In this document: positions 26,416 through 33,950 of the stretch, piece by piece
How the letters are laid out: each line of letters opens with the position of its first letter
Numbering within the stretch: position 1 is the stretch's first letter
Origin: Paraburkholderia sp. IMGN_8
GTDB taxonomy: Bacteria; Pseudomonadota; Gammaproteobacteria; Burkholderiales; Burkholderiaceae
Reading direction: 5' to 3'
Length of the DNA stretch: 64,000 nucleotides
Assembly: GCF_038050405.1 (NCBI RefSeq)
Contig: NZ_CP150901.1
Coordinates: 2,790,001 to 2,854,000, forward strand
The notes under the pieces: generated by a model
What the model was told of the DNA's origin: nothing
The model's input: only the letters and a program-made list of their open reading frames with translations
The model's database searches: none
Program-made: the position numbers and the translations under genes

Positions 26416-27783
26416 TCAGTGCGAGCTCCCGTCATCCGCAGCGCCCACTCGGACCGCGCTCTTTGGCAGGCCCAGCAGGATCGTGAGGCCGCCCCCGATG
26501 ACAAGTGCGGTCAAGGCCAGGAGACCCATCTGGATACTGCCGGTCGCGCCCTTGATCCAGCCGATCAGAGTCGGGCTGACGAAGCCGCCGAGGATACCCA
26601 GCGAGCTGATCACCGCGATGCCGGCTGCGGCTGCATCCCGGCCAAGATAGGTGGGAGGAATTGACCAGAACAGCGACCCGCCGCCAAAGATGAAGAACGC
26701 GGCAACGCACAGCAGGACCATCACCGGGACGACCGCCGTGCCAAGAAAGGAAGTTGAAGCCAGGGCCACTGCGCCGAGAACCAAGGTTCCCCCGACATGC
26801 CAGCGACGCTCCTTGAATCGGTCCGAACTGCGGCTGATGACGAGAACGCCAAGCGCACCGAAGATATAGGGCACTGCCGTGTACCAGCCGATCGTGGCGA
26901 TCGGGGCGATGCCGAGGCCCTTGATCATGGTCGGCAGCCAGAACGTGAGCGTGTAGACGGCGCAAGCGCAGCAGAAGTACACGAAGGCAAGCACGTAGGT
27001 CTTTGGGTCGGCCAGCGCCGCGGCGAGCCTGCCATGATGTCCAGCCTTCGCGGCGCCTCGATGGTCGGAATCCAGGACCGACTGCACCAGCACTTTCTCG
27101 GCATCGTTCAGCCAGGGCGCGCGGCCCGGCTTGTCCGGAAGCATACGATACAGCAGGAGCCCCAGCAGAACGGTCGGCAAGCCTTCGACGAGGAACAGCC
27201 ATTGCCACCCATGCATGCCGCCGAGGCCCTCCATGCCGCTCATGACCATTCCCGACAGCGGGCCACCCAGGACGCCCGTGATCGGCATGCCGAACAGAAA
27301 CAGACCCGTCACACGTCCGCGGCGCTGGCTCGGGTACCAGTACGTCAAATACAGAATGATGCCGGGGAAGAAACCTGCTTCGAATATGCCGAGCATCAGC
27401 CTGATTCCGTAAAACTGCCACGGCGCCGTGACGAACGCGGTCGCGGCGGACGTGAAGCCCCACAGCACCATGATTCTCAAAAAAGTCAGCCGCGCACCGA
27501 TCTTTTCGAGCAGCAGATTGCTGGGCACCTCGAACAGCAGATAGGTGACGAAGAAAATGCCGGCTCCGAGCCCATAGACAGCATCGGAGAAGGCCAGGTC
27601 GTGCTTCATCTGCAGTTGCGCGTAGCCGATGTTGATACGGTCGAGGAATGCAAAGATATAGGCGATCAAAACGAGCGGCATGACGCGCCAACCGATTTTA
27701 CGGAAGACGGCGTCCTCGACTATCTGGTCCGTCGAGCTCTCGACGAACACGGCTGCGGCGGGCAGCGAACGAGCGCGAATCAT
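26416..27783 (-). CDS. MFS transporter, anion:cation symporter (ACS) type
   Basis: A 455-residue major facilitator with twelve predicted helices. It shows ACS-family features: FAFLDRINIGYAQLQM after helix 1, GIFFVTYLLFEVPSNLLLEKIGA, and the A-like loop SQRRGRVTGLF. ACS permeases import organic anions such as phthalate, hydroxyphenylacetate, tartrate or glucarate by proton symport. It is divergent from nothing and follows the same strand as the BKACE/dehydrogenase pair, 59 bases upstream, so it is the natural uptake system for their substrate. A carboxylated aromatic fits this family better than quaternary carnitine, usually taken up by ABC or BCCT systems. Confidence 0.9.
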   Translation of the reverse strand: MIRARSLPAAAVFVESSTDQIVEDAVFRKIGWRVMPLVLIAYIFAFLDRINIGYAQLQMKHDLAFSDAVYGLGAGIFFVTYLLFEVPSNLLLEKIGARLTFLRIMVLWGFTSAATAFVTAPWQFYGIRLMLGIFEAGFFPGIILYLTYWYPSQRRGRVTGLFLFGMPITGVLGGPLSGMVMSGMEGLGGMHGWQWLFLVEGLPTVLLGLLLYRMLPDKPGRAPWLNDAEKVLVQSVLDSDHRGAAKAGHHGRLAAALADPKTYVLAFVYFCCACAVYTLTFWLPTMIKGLGIAPIATIGWYTAVPYIFGALGVLVISRSSDRFKERRWHVGGTLVLGAVALASTSFLGTAVVPVMVLLCVAAFFIFGGGSLFWSIPPTYLGRDAAAAGIAVISSLGILGGFVSPTLIGWIKGATGSIQMGLLALTALVIGGGLTILLGLPKSAVRVGAADDGSSH

Positions 27784-27927
27784 GCGTGTCTCCTAGTCTT
27801 GTATGACACGCATTATTTCGGGCGACCGCTCCCACGACTGTCTATTGCGCGACAGTTGGGATTAGCGTAAACACCAGGCAAAACGCGAACGCCGTCGGCA
27901 ATGATTCGCGAAGAAAGATGTGCGGAG

Positions 27928-28632
27928 CTATCGTGCCAAGGCGTGAAGCCCGGGCAAATCCAACACGACGATGCCGCCGTACTCGGTGCGCACGAGGCCG
28001 GAGTTCTTGAAGCGGGTCATCGCCTTATTGCACGTTTGACGCGACACGGCGGCCAGGTTGGCGAGCTCTTCCTGGGAGAGCGGCAAATGCGCCACGCCGC
28101 TCGGATTGGACAATGGTTGCACCATGCCCACGAGCGCCCGTGCGACAAGACTGTCGGTGTCGAGCAGTCCGTGCGCGGCGACGGCGCCCATGAACCAGTG
28201 CAGACGCTCGTTGACCTGTAACAACAGAAATTCGTTGAACGACGGCTGCTGATCGCGCAGCCAGTTGAATGTGGCACGTGGAACCTGCGCGACGCGGCTG
28301 TTGCGCAACGCGATGAGATCGGACTCACGCGGGGCGTTCCGAATCAGCGTGCCTTCGCCGAACCAACTGCCGACCGACTGTCCGCCCAACGTCACCGTCT
28401 GGCCGTCGCGCGCGGTGATTGACCACTTGATGAGGCCCTCGAGCATGCCAAACCAGACATGCTGCCTTTCGCCGTGGTGCCCCAGAGCCTGACCAGCAGC
28501 GACGGCGCGCTCCGACGCGTCAGAGCGCACGCGGGACTTCGCGGATTCGTCCAGCCTCACGAACCACGGCGACTGAGCGAGCAGTTCGTCGACCGTAAGC
28601 GACACGGCGACCATGCGCTTTTGCCTGATCAT
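27928..28632 (-). CDS. Crp/Fnr-family transcriptional regulator
   Basis: A regulator with a cyclic-nucleotide-binding-like sensor domain (about residues 12-130, containing GSWFGEGTLIRNAPRESD) and a C-terminal Crp-type winged helix (LSQEELANLAAVSRQTCNKAMTRFKN). From the ATG at 28632 it is 234 residues; an ATG at 28713 adds 27 Cys/His-rich residues that I judge non-coding. No FNR-type N-terminal cysteine cluster is seen from 28632. It lies between the permease and the divergently transcribed thioesterase/MobA operon, well placed to control both halves of the catabolic island. Ligand unknown. Confidence 0.85.
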   Translation of the reverse strand: MIRQKRMVAVSLTVDELLAQSPWFVRLDESAKSRVRSDASERAVAAGQALGHHGERQHVWFGMLEGLIKWSITARDGQTVTLGGQSVGSWFGEGTLIRNAPRESDLIALRNSRVAQVPRATFNWLRDQQPSFNEFLLLQVNERLHWFMGAVAAHGLLDTDSLVARALVGMVQPLSNPSGVAHLPLSQEELANLAAVSRQTCNKAMTRFKNSGLVRTEYGGIVVLDLPGLHALAR

Positions 28633-28745
28633 CGCGTGCTCCCAGCGCCGCTCACCCGGCGGCCAATGCGAAATGTCGCCGCACTGACAGTGTTGCGGGT
28701 GCAATACACGCACAATGGTTGGACTGGAAGCTGGAGCATAGACCC

Positions 28746-29159
28746 GTGGGTAAAGAAACTGTCTATCGTATCGATGTGCAATTCGGCGATTGCGACCCGG
28801 CCGGAATCGTCTTTTTTCCGAACTTCTCGCGCTGGATGGACGCCGCTTCGCACGATTATTTTATACAGTGCGGCCTGCCGCCGTGGCGAGAGATGCGAGC
28901 GCTACCTCATTGCGTCGGCGCGCCGATGCTGGAGATGCACGCTGGTTTTCACACCTCGGCGACCTACGGTGAAAGTCTGGAGGTGCATACCGGCATTGAG
29001 GAGTGGCGAGGCAAAGTCTTTATTCAAAGCCACCGCGTTATGCGCAACGATACGCTGATCTGCGAGGGTCGCGCGACTCGCGCGTTGTGTATCAAACAGG
29101 CCGATGGGCGGCTGAAAGCCGTGCTCGTGCCAGAGTTTATACGTGCCGCCTGCGAGTGA
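28746..29159 (+). CDS. 4-Hydroxybenzoyl-CoA-thioesterase-family (hotdog) acyl-CoA thioesterase
   Basis: A hotdog-fold thioesterase of 137 residues from the GTG at 28746 (GGAG about 9 bases upstream); a TTG at 28719 would add 9 residues. The 4HBT signature is clear: VQFGDCDPAGIVFFPNFSRW with the catalytic Asp in DCDPAG, and a later WRGKVFIQSHRVM. It would hydrolyse an acyl-CoA to the free acid. It starts the operon running into an SDR gene, mobA and a marR gene. In a carnitine pathway it would release betaine from betainyl-CoA; next to mobA it more economically releases 3-hydroxybenzoate from 3-hydroxybenzoyl-CoA. Confidence 0.88.
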   Translation: MGKETVYRIDVQFGDCDPAGIVFFPNFSRWMDAASHDYFIQCGLPPWREMRALPHCVGAPMLEMHAGFHTSATYGESLEVHTGIEEWRGKVFIQSHRVMRNDTLICEGRATRALCIKQADGRLKAVLVPEFIRAACE

Positions 29160-29195
29160 GCGGTGAACGTGACCCAAGTCAGAGCAGGGAATTTC

Positions 29196-29969
29196 ATGAC
29201 CACATCAAAAGGCATGCGCGTGCTGGTGACCGCTGGTGCGGGCGGTATAGGACGCGCCATTACGGAAGCATTCGTATCGGCGGGCGCGAGCGTCTTTGTC
29301 TGCGATATCGACAAAGCGACGCTTCAAGAGATGCAAACGCAATTGCCGGGCGTCAGGGCATCGGTGTGCGACATCGCCGATCGCGCGGCGGCTTCGCGCA
29401 TGGTCGCGGACGCCGCGTCCGCTCTCGGCGGATTGGATGTTCTCGTGAACAACGCGGGCATTGCGGGACCGACCGCGAGTGTCGCGGAGATGGATCCGGA
29501 CGCCTGAGAAGCGGTGCTTCGTCTGAACCTCACCGGGACGTTCATGGTGACGCAACGGGCCATCCCTTTCCTGAAACAGTCGAGCGCGGGCGTGATTCTC
29601 ATCATGTCGTCGCTCGCCGGCCGCTTCGGTTACCCGAACCGCAGCCCCTACGCGACGACCAAATGGGGCCTCATCGGATTCGCAAAGACCTTGTCGCGTG
29701 AGCTCGGCGAATTCGGCATACGAGTCAATGCGATCCTGCCGGGTGCCGTGGAAGGTCCACGTATTCAGCAGGTGCTGGCGGGACGCGCATCAGCCAGCGG
29801 CCGCACCTTCGCGCAGGAAGAGGCGGCTGCGCTCGCCAATCAATCCATCAAGCATTTTGTCGATCCGGCCGACATTGCGGCGCTCGCTGTTTTTCTGGCA
29901 TCCGACGCCGGGCGTTCAATTTCCGGGCAAATGATCCCGATCGACGGAGATTCGCAAAGCGCATCCTGA
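29196..29969 (+). pseudogene. SDR-family dehydrogenase gene with an in-frame TGA
   Basis: Two collinear pieces in the same frame form one classical SDR of about 257 residues: VLVTAGAGGIGRAI (coenzyme loop), NNAG, then, after a TGA at 29505-29507, LNLTGTF, MSSLAGR and YATTK (catalytic Tyr/Lys). The interrupted sequence MDPDA-stop-EAVLRLNL sits where SDRs have a conserved Trp (D-x-W-E-x-V), so TGG to TGA is a single-base nonsense change; there is no frameshift. Everything else, including the C-terminal DGDSQSAS end, is intact. Either a recent pseudogene, a sequencing error, or low-level readthrough. In the operon it would be a dehydrogenase acting beside the thioesterase and MobA. ATG at 29196 or GTG at 29163 may be the start. 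Confidence 0.85.
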
Positions 29970-30002
29970 GATCAGGGCATTCATGATCACAAGAAGTGCT
30001 TT

Positions 30003-30030
30003 TATATAGTTGGTGTACGGAGTATATTCG
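30003..30030. promoter_or_regulatory. Candidate mobA promoter/MarR operator
   Basis: An imperfect dyad, ATATAG...AGTATAT, flanks GTTGGTGTACGG in the 97-base gap before mobA. TATATA at 30003 could act as a -10 element, with TTCATG 17 bases upstream. The MarR protein encoded after mobA is the obvious candidate ligand. The site is inferred from position and partial symmetry only. Confidence 0.35.
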
Positions 30031-30066
30031 TCATCAGGTGATCGAGACAGATTGGAGGAAGACATC

Positions 30067-31980
30067 ATGCAATTTCATGTCAACGGTTTCCGCGTCGGGG
30101 ATCCGACGATCGAGCCAGGCGCCGATGGCGCACCTTGCGTCGAAATGCCCGATGCGGTCGATGTGCTCATCGTCGGAAGCGGACCGGCCGGGCTCGTGCT
30201 TGCGGCTCAGCTGTCGCAGTTTCCGTCGATCAGGACGCGCATCGTCGAGCGTCGCTCGGGCCCGTTGCTGATGGGACAGGCAGACGGAGTCGCATGCCGC
30301 ACCGTCGAGATGTTCAATGCATTCGGCCTCAGCGATCGCTTGTTGCGCGAAGCCTATTGGGTCAATGAGACCGTTTTTTGGAGACCAGATGCAGATGACC
30401 GTGGCGCGATCAAGCGTACCGGTCGTGTTCAGGATACCGAATCAGGTATGTCGGAGTTTCCGCACGTCATTGTCAATCAGGCCCGCGTGCAGGAGTATCT
30501 GCTTGATGTGATGCGCCGGTCCGCGCAACGGATCGAACCGGATTATGATCTCAAGGTCGAGGACGTGCAGCGCGATAACGCGGGCGAGTATCCCGTACGC
30601 GTCACATTACGTCGAACGGATGCATCGCGGCTCAATGAAACGGTCACCGTGCGTGCTCGCTATGTCGTGGGCTGCGATGGCGCCCGCAGTCGCGTGCGTG
30701 CTGCCATCGGGCAGACGCTGCAAGGCGATGCGGCCAACCATGCGTGGGGCGTGATGGATGCACTTGCCGTCACCGACTTTCCGGACATCCGCCTGAAAGC
30801 GGCGATTCAGTCTGCAAGCAAGGGAAATCTGCTCATCATTCCGCGTGAAGGCGGTTATCTCGTGCGCTTTTACGTCGATCTGGGCGAAGTAACGCCGGAG
30901 AATCGCGACACGATCAAGCAGACCACGGTCGACCGCATCATTCAGACCGCGCAACGGATTCTGCATCCCTATTCACTCGACGTGAAAGAAGTCGCGTGGT
31001 TTTCGGTTTATGAAGTGGGGCAGCGTCTGACCGATCGCTTCGACGATGCCATCGCCGCCGATGGAACATCTCGCGAGCCGCGCGTGTTCATCGCTGGTGA
31101 TGCCTGTCATACGCATAGCGCGAAAGCTGGTCAGGGCATGAACGTTTCGATGCAAGACGGCTTCAATCTCGGCTGGAAGCTCGGCGCGGTGCTGCAAGGA
31201 CTTAGCGACATTGACCTGTTACGCACGTATTCCGATGAACGCCAGCCCGTCGCGCAAGAACTGATCGACTTCGACAAGGAATGGTCCGCGATGATGGCCG
31301 CCCCGCCGAAAGACCCCAATCGCCCCGAAGCAGGCGGTGTCGATCCAACGGAACTGCAGGACTATTTCGTTCGCGCGGGTCGATATACGGCGGGCGTCGC
31401 GACGCGATATCGGCCGGGCGCGTTGACGGGCGAAACGACATATCAATCGCTCGCGAGCGGCTTCACCGTCGGCACGCGCTTTCATTCGTCGCCCGTCGTT
31501 CGTCTCGCCGATGCGAAGCCGATGCAACTCGGCCACGCGGCACGCGCCGATGGTCGCTGGCGCCTGTACGCTTTCTCAGACGCAAGCGGAAGTGCGCTCA
31601 ATGCACTGTGCGAACATCTCGCCAAGTCGCCCGATTCGGTCTTGCGTCTCATCACGTCAGAAGATGCCGATGCGGATAGCGTCTTCGATCTTCGCGCAGT
31701 GTTGCAGCAGCCTCATCGCGAAGTACGACTCGAAGATCTGCATGCGTTGTTGCTGCCGCGCAAGGGACGCTACGGCCTCATTGACTACGAGAAAGCGTTT
31801 ACGAGCGACGCAGCGACTGATATCTTCGACGAGCGTGGCATCGGCAGGGAACGGGGCGCGCTCGTCGTGGTCCGTCCGGACCAGTACGTCGCGCATGTAC
31901 TTCCGCTGGACGCCTATGCCGAATTGAATGCGTTTTTGCGGCCCATTTTCCGAACGAACACATCTTCGCTACACGCTTAG
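30067..31980 (+). CDS. mobA: 3-Hydroxybenzoate 4-monooxygenase (FAD)
   Basis: Class A flavoprotein hydroxylase converting 3-hydroxybenzoate, NADPH and O2 to protocatechuate. The 637-residue length matches Comamonas MobA (about 639). FAD-binding VDVLIVGSGPAGLVLAAQL (about 37-55), GQADGVACRTVEMF, FPHVIVNQARVQEY, the DG motif YVVGCDGARSRVR, and GD motif VFIAGDACHTHSAKAGQGMN are present, followed by the C-terminal thioredoxin-like domain ending ...GALVVVRPDQYVAHVLPL. The overall wording tracks MobA closely, including the MQFHVNGFR start. ATG at 30067 has GGAGGAAG upstream. Flanked by a MarR gene, as mobA is in Comamonas. The ring-cleavage genes for protocatechuate are not in this window. Confidence 0.92.
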   Translation: MQFHVNGFRVGDPTIEPGADGAPCVEMPDAVDVLIVGSGPAGLVLAAQLSQFPSIRTRIVERRSGPLLMGQADGVACRTVEMFNAFGLSDRLLREAYWVNETVFWRPDADDRGAIKRTGRVQDTESGMSEFPHVIVNQARVQEYLLDVMRRSAQRIEPDYDLKVEDVQRDNAGEYPVRVTLRRTDASRLNETVTVRARYVVGCDGARSRVRAAIGQTLQGDAANHAWGVMDALAVTDFPDIRLKAAIQSASKGNLLIIPREGGYLVRFYVDLGEVTPENRDTIKQTTVDRIIQTAQRILHPYSLDVKEVAWFSVYEVGQRLTDRFDDAIAADGTSREPRVFIAGDACHTHSAKAGQGMNVSMQDGFNLGWKLGAVLQGLSDIDLLRTYSDERQPVAQELIDFDKEWSAMMAAPPKDPNRPEAGGVDPTELQDYFVRAGRYTAGVATRYRPGALTGETTYQSLASGFTVGTRFHSSPVVRLADAKPMQLGHAARADGRWRLYAFSDASGSALNALCEHLAKSPDSVLRLITSEDADADSVFDLRAVLQQPHREVRLEDLHALLLPRKGRYGLIDYEKAFTSDAATDIFDERGIGRERGALVVVRPDQYVAHVLPLDAYAELNAFLRPIFRTNTSSLHA

Positions 31981-31983
31981 AAA

Positions 31984-32424
31984 TTGCCGACCAAACACGA
32001 CGACCCCGAAACGCTTTCCAAATTCACGGGTAGCCTGGTACGCCGCGCCCAGCAACGCCACGTAGCGGTATGGCTCAGCGAAGTCTCCGCCGAGATCACG
32101 AGCGTTCAGTACGCGGCGCTCGAAATCTTGCAGATAACGCCCGGCGTCAATCAACGACAACTCGGCGATGAACTCGACGTGGACCGTTCGACAATCGCCG
32201 ATCTAGTCGCGCGCATGGTCCGCAATAATTTGATCGAACGCTCGGACGATCCCGTCGACAAACGTAGTTATGTGCTGTTCCTTACTCCCGCCGGCAAGAA
32301 GCAGCTTGCGACGTTGCGTCCACGTGTCGAGGAGGTCGAGCGCATTCTCACTGCGAGGCTGACGCCGACCGAATGTCTGGAGTTGCGGCGCCTGCTTTTG
32401 GCACTGTTGCCCCTAGGGGAATAG
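31984..32424 (+). CDS. MarR-family regulator (MobR-like)
   Basis: A 146-residue MarR winged-helix protein: VQYAALEILQITPGVNQRQLGDEL, recognition helix region DRSTIADLVARMVRNNLIERSDDPVDKRSYVLFLT (wing with DxR). It begins with TTG at 31984, 3 bases after the mobA stop, so the two are co-transcribed. In Comamonas testosteroni a MarR protein, MobR, represses mobA and is released by 3-hydroxybenzoate; the same role is inferred here, with autoregulation through the operon. Its coupling to mobA argues that 3-hydroxybenzoate is the true inducer of this operon. Confidence 0.85.
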   Translation: MPTKHDDPETLSKFTGSLVRRAQQRHVAVWLSEVSAEITSVQYAALEILQITPGVNQRQLGDELDVDRSTIADLVARMVRNNLIERSDDPVDKRSYVLFLTPAGKKQLATLRPRVEEVERILTARLTPTECLELRRLLLALLPLGE

Positions 32425-32715
32425 TCCGTTTGTTTGTTACTCGCGGGGGCGTTGTTGCGGCAGTTCACAAAAGCCGAGGGACTAGTCAGACAAAAATCTT
32501 ATAGGGTCTGTGTGAAAGAATAGCCGCATGCCCCGACTGGCCTCGCCAGTCGGAAGAGCGTCGTGAAGTCGGTTTCGCTGGTTGTATTTGCCGCATTGCG
32601 TGCGTTGACCAGCGCCTTTGCATGGTCGTACTCCTGATGGCAGGCAGTCAGCAGGTCTGGCACGATGACATCGCAACGGGTCGACAGCTCACGCGAAACT
32701 GGACGACCGAGCCGC
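32425..32715. other. Intergenic region with possible gene remnant and hairpin
   Basis: No complete gene. On the minus strand, 32663-32499 reads as a coding-like 54-codon stretch (VPDLLTACHQEYDHAKALVN, later SETDFTTLFRLA) ending in TAA, without recognised start signals; it may be the tail of a lost gene or a recurrent intergenic element. Within it a perfect 9-bp stem with a 3-base loop (CCGACTGGC/GCCAGTCGG, 32533-32553) could form. Confidence 0.3.
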
Positions 32716-32744
32716 TTGACAGTCTATCTATGAGTAGATATAGT
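32716..32744 (+). promoter_or_regulatory. Promoter of tetR (TTGACA-17-TATAGT) overlapping operator O1
   Basis: TTGACA (32716-32721), 17-base spacer and TATAGT (32739-32744): one mismatch from the sigma-70 consensus. The predicted start of transcription, 7 bases on, falls on the A of the ATG at 32751, giving a leaderless mRNA. The spacer and -10 contain the palindrome CTATCTA-TGAG-TAGATAT (32724-32741), so binding of the TetR product would block the polymerase. Confidence 0.75.
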
Positions 32745-32750
32745 TCGTCC

Positions 32751-33317
32751 ATGGAAACGACAACGACAGTGCGCGAACAGATCCTCGACCATGCAATCAC
32801 GCTCATCATGCTGCGGGGTTACAACGGGTTTAGCTATCGTGATCTGTCCAGTCTGGTTGGCGTAAAGACTTCGAGCATTCACTACTATTTTCCGTCGAAA
32901 GACGATCTGGTTCTGGAAGCGGTCAACGAGTACAGCACGGAAGTACTCAACGCCCTCCACGCAATCGACGCTTCGTTGCCGGCCGATTCAAAGCTCAACA
33001 AGTACGCGAAGCTGTTCGGCAGGACCCTTGGTGACGGCGATCAGATCTGCCTGTGCGGCATGCTCGCTGCCGATATCGGGTCGCTGCCGGATAACATCCG
33101 GCAAGCGGTGCAAGCTTTTTTCAAGGCTAACGAAAGCTGGCTGGCCAAGGTTCTGGCGCAAGGCGCGCAGGAACGTACGCTCGCGGTGAATGGCAAACCG
33201 GAAAACGCGGCGCGCGCCCTCTACGCGGCCTTTCAGGGCAGTGTGCTGGCGAGCCGGCTGTTCCACACCAACGCTCGACTCGAAGATGTCGTGGCTTCGG
33301 TGAGAATTGCGCGATAA
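32751..33317 (+). CDS. TetR-family repressor of the adjacent ohr/esterase unit
   Basis: A 188-residue TetR regulator: HTH REQILDHAITLIMLRGYNGF with SYRDLSSLVGVKTSSIHYYFPSKDDL, then an all-helical ligand domain with a Cys pair at 100 and 102 (DQICLCGMLAAD). A cysteine in this place recalls thiol-sensing TetR proteins such as NemR, so sensing of electrophiles or peroxides is plausible. ATG 32751 coincides with the predicted transcription start; an upstream in-frame ATG at 32730 lies inside the promoter. Three matching palindromes, one on its own promoter and two before the Ohr gene, indicate autoregulation and control of the downstream genes. Confidence 0.9.
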   Translation: METTTTVREQILDHAITLIMLRGYNGFSYRDLSSLVGVKTSSIHYYFPSKDDLVLEAVNEYSTEVLNALHAIDASLPADSKLNKYAKLFGRTLGDGDQICLCGMLAADIGSLPDNIRQAVQAFFKANESWLAKVLAQGAQERTLAVNGKPENAARALYAAFQGSVLASRLFHTNARLEDVVASVRIAR

Positions 33318-33358
33318 CGCAGTCGATGTGAGGTGGTGAGCCACCTCTTTGTTTGGCC

Positions 33359-33390
33359 CCTCTATCTATCTTTGAGTAGATAGATAGAGG
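33359..33390. promoter_or_regulatory. TetR operator O2
   Basis: A perfect 13-bp inverted repeat (CCTCTATCTATCT ... AGATAGATAGAGG) around a 6-base centre. It contains the core CTATCTN-TGAG-TAGATAG shared with the site on the tetR promoter (32724) and the site at 33433. Confidence 0.8.
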
Positions 33391-33432
33391 ATAAGTGTGC
33401 TGTCGAATCATCCGTTTTTTTTACGAGCAAAT

Positions 33433-33450
33433 CTATCTAGTAGTAGATAG
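33433..33450. promoter_or_regulatory. TetR operator O3
   Basis: CTATCTA-GTAG-TAGATAG, perfect 7-bp arms with a 4-base spacer, 41 bases before the ohr ATG. Same core as the sites at 32724 and 33359; centre-to-centre distance to O2 is about 67 bases. Confidence 0.8.
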
Positions 33451-33490
33451 CAAAACCTGATTGTTATCCCTTTTTTAAAGGAGCTTCACC

Positions 33491-33916
33491 ATGTCACTCG
33501 AAAAAGTCCTCTACCGTGCCCATGCCCACGCCACAGGCGGCCGCGATGGACGTGCTGTCGTCCCCGCAGGCAATCTCGACTTCAAGTTGACCACGCCCAG
33601 GGAATTGGGCGGTGCGGGCGGCGAAGGCGCCAATCCCGAGCAGCTTTTTGCCGCCGGCTACAGCGCCTGCTTCCTCGGCGCGATGAAGTTCGTGGCCGCG
33701 CGCGACAAGGTCGCCATCCCCGCAGACGTCTCGATTGACGGCAGCGTCGGCATCGGCGCGATCCCGAACGGCTTCGGCATCGAAGTCGAACTAAAAATCT
33801 CCCTGCCCGGCATGACACGCGAAGCGGCACAGGCACTGGTCGACAAGGCGCACGTCGTCTGCCCGTACTCGAACGCCACCCGCGGCAACATCGACGTCAC
33901 CCTCACGATCGTTTAA
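33491..33916 (+). CDS. ohr: Organic hydroperoxide resistance protein Ohr
   Basis: Standard 141-residue Ohr peroxidase: C60 in [13 protein letters not shown] and C124 in [13 protein letters not shown] are the peroxidatic and resolving cysteines; [17 protein letters not shown] is the family signature. It detoxifies organic hydroperoxides through lipoamide-dependent reduction. AAAGGAG lies upstream of the ATG. Usually ohr is governed by the MarR-type OhrR; here the gene sits behind two palindromes that match the promoter of the adjacent tetR gene, so a TetR-type switch is inferred. An esterase gene follows 34 bases later. Confidence 0.95.
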   Translation: MSLEKVLYRAHAHATGGRDGRAVVPAGNLDFKLTTPRELGGAGGEGANPEQLFAAGYSACFLGAMKFVAARDKVAIPADVSIDGSVGIGAIPNGFGIEVELKISLPGMTREAAQALVDKAHVVCPYSNATRGNIDVTLTIV

Positions 33917-33950
33917 CCACGCGTCCAATCGACTCGCACAGGAGCAAGCC

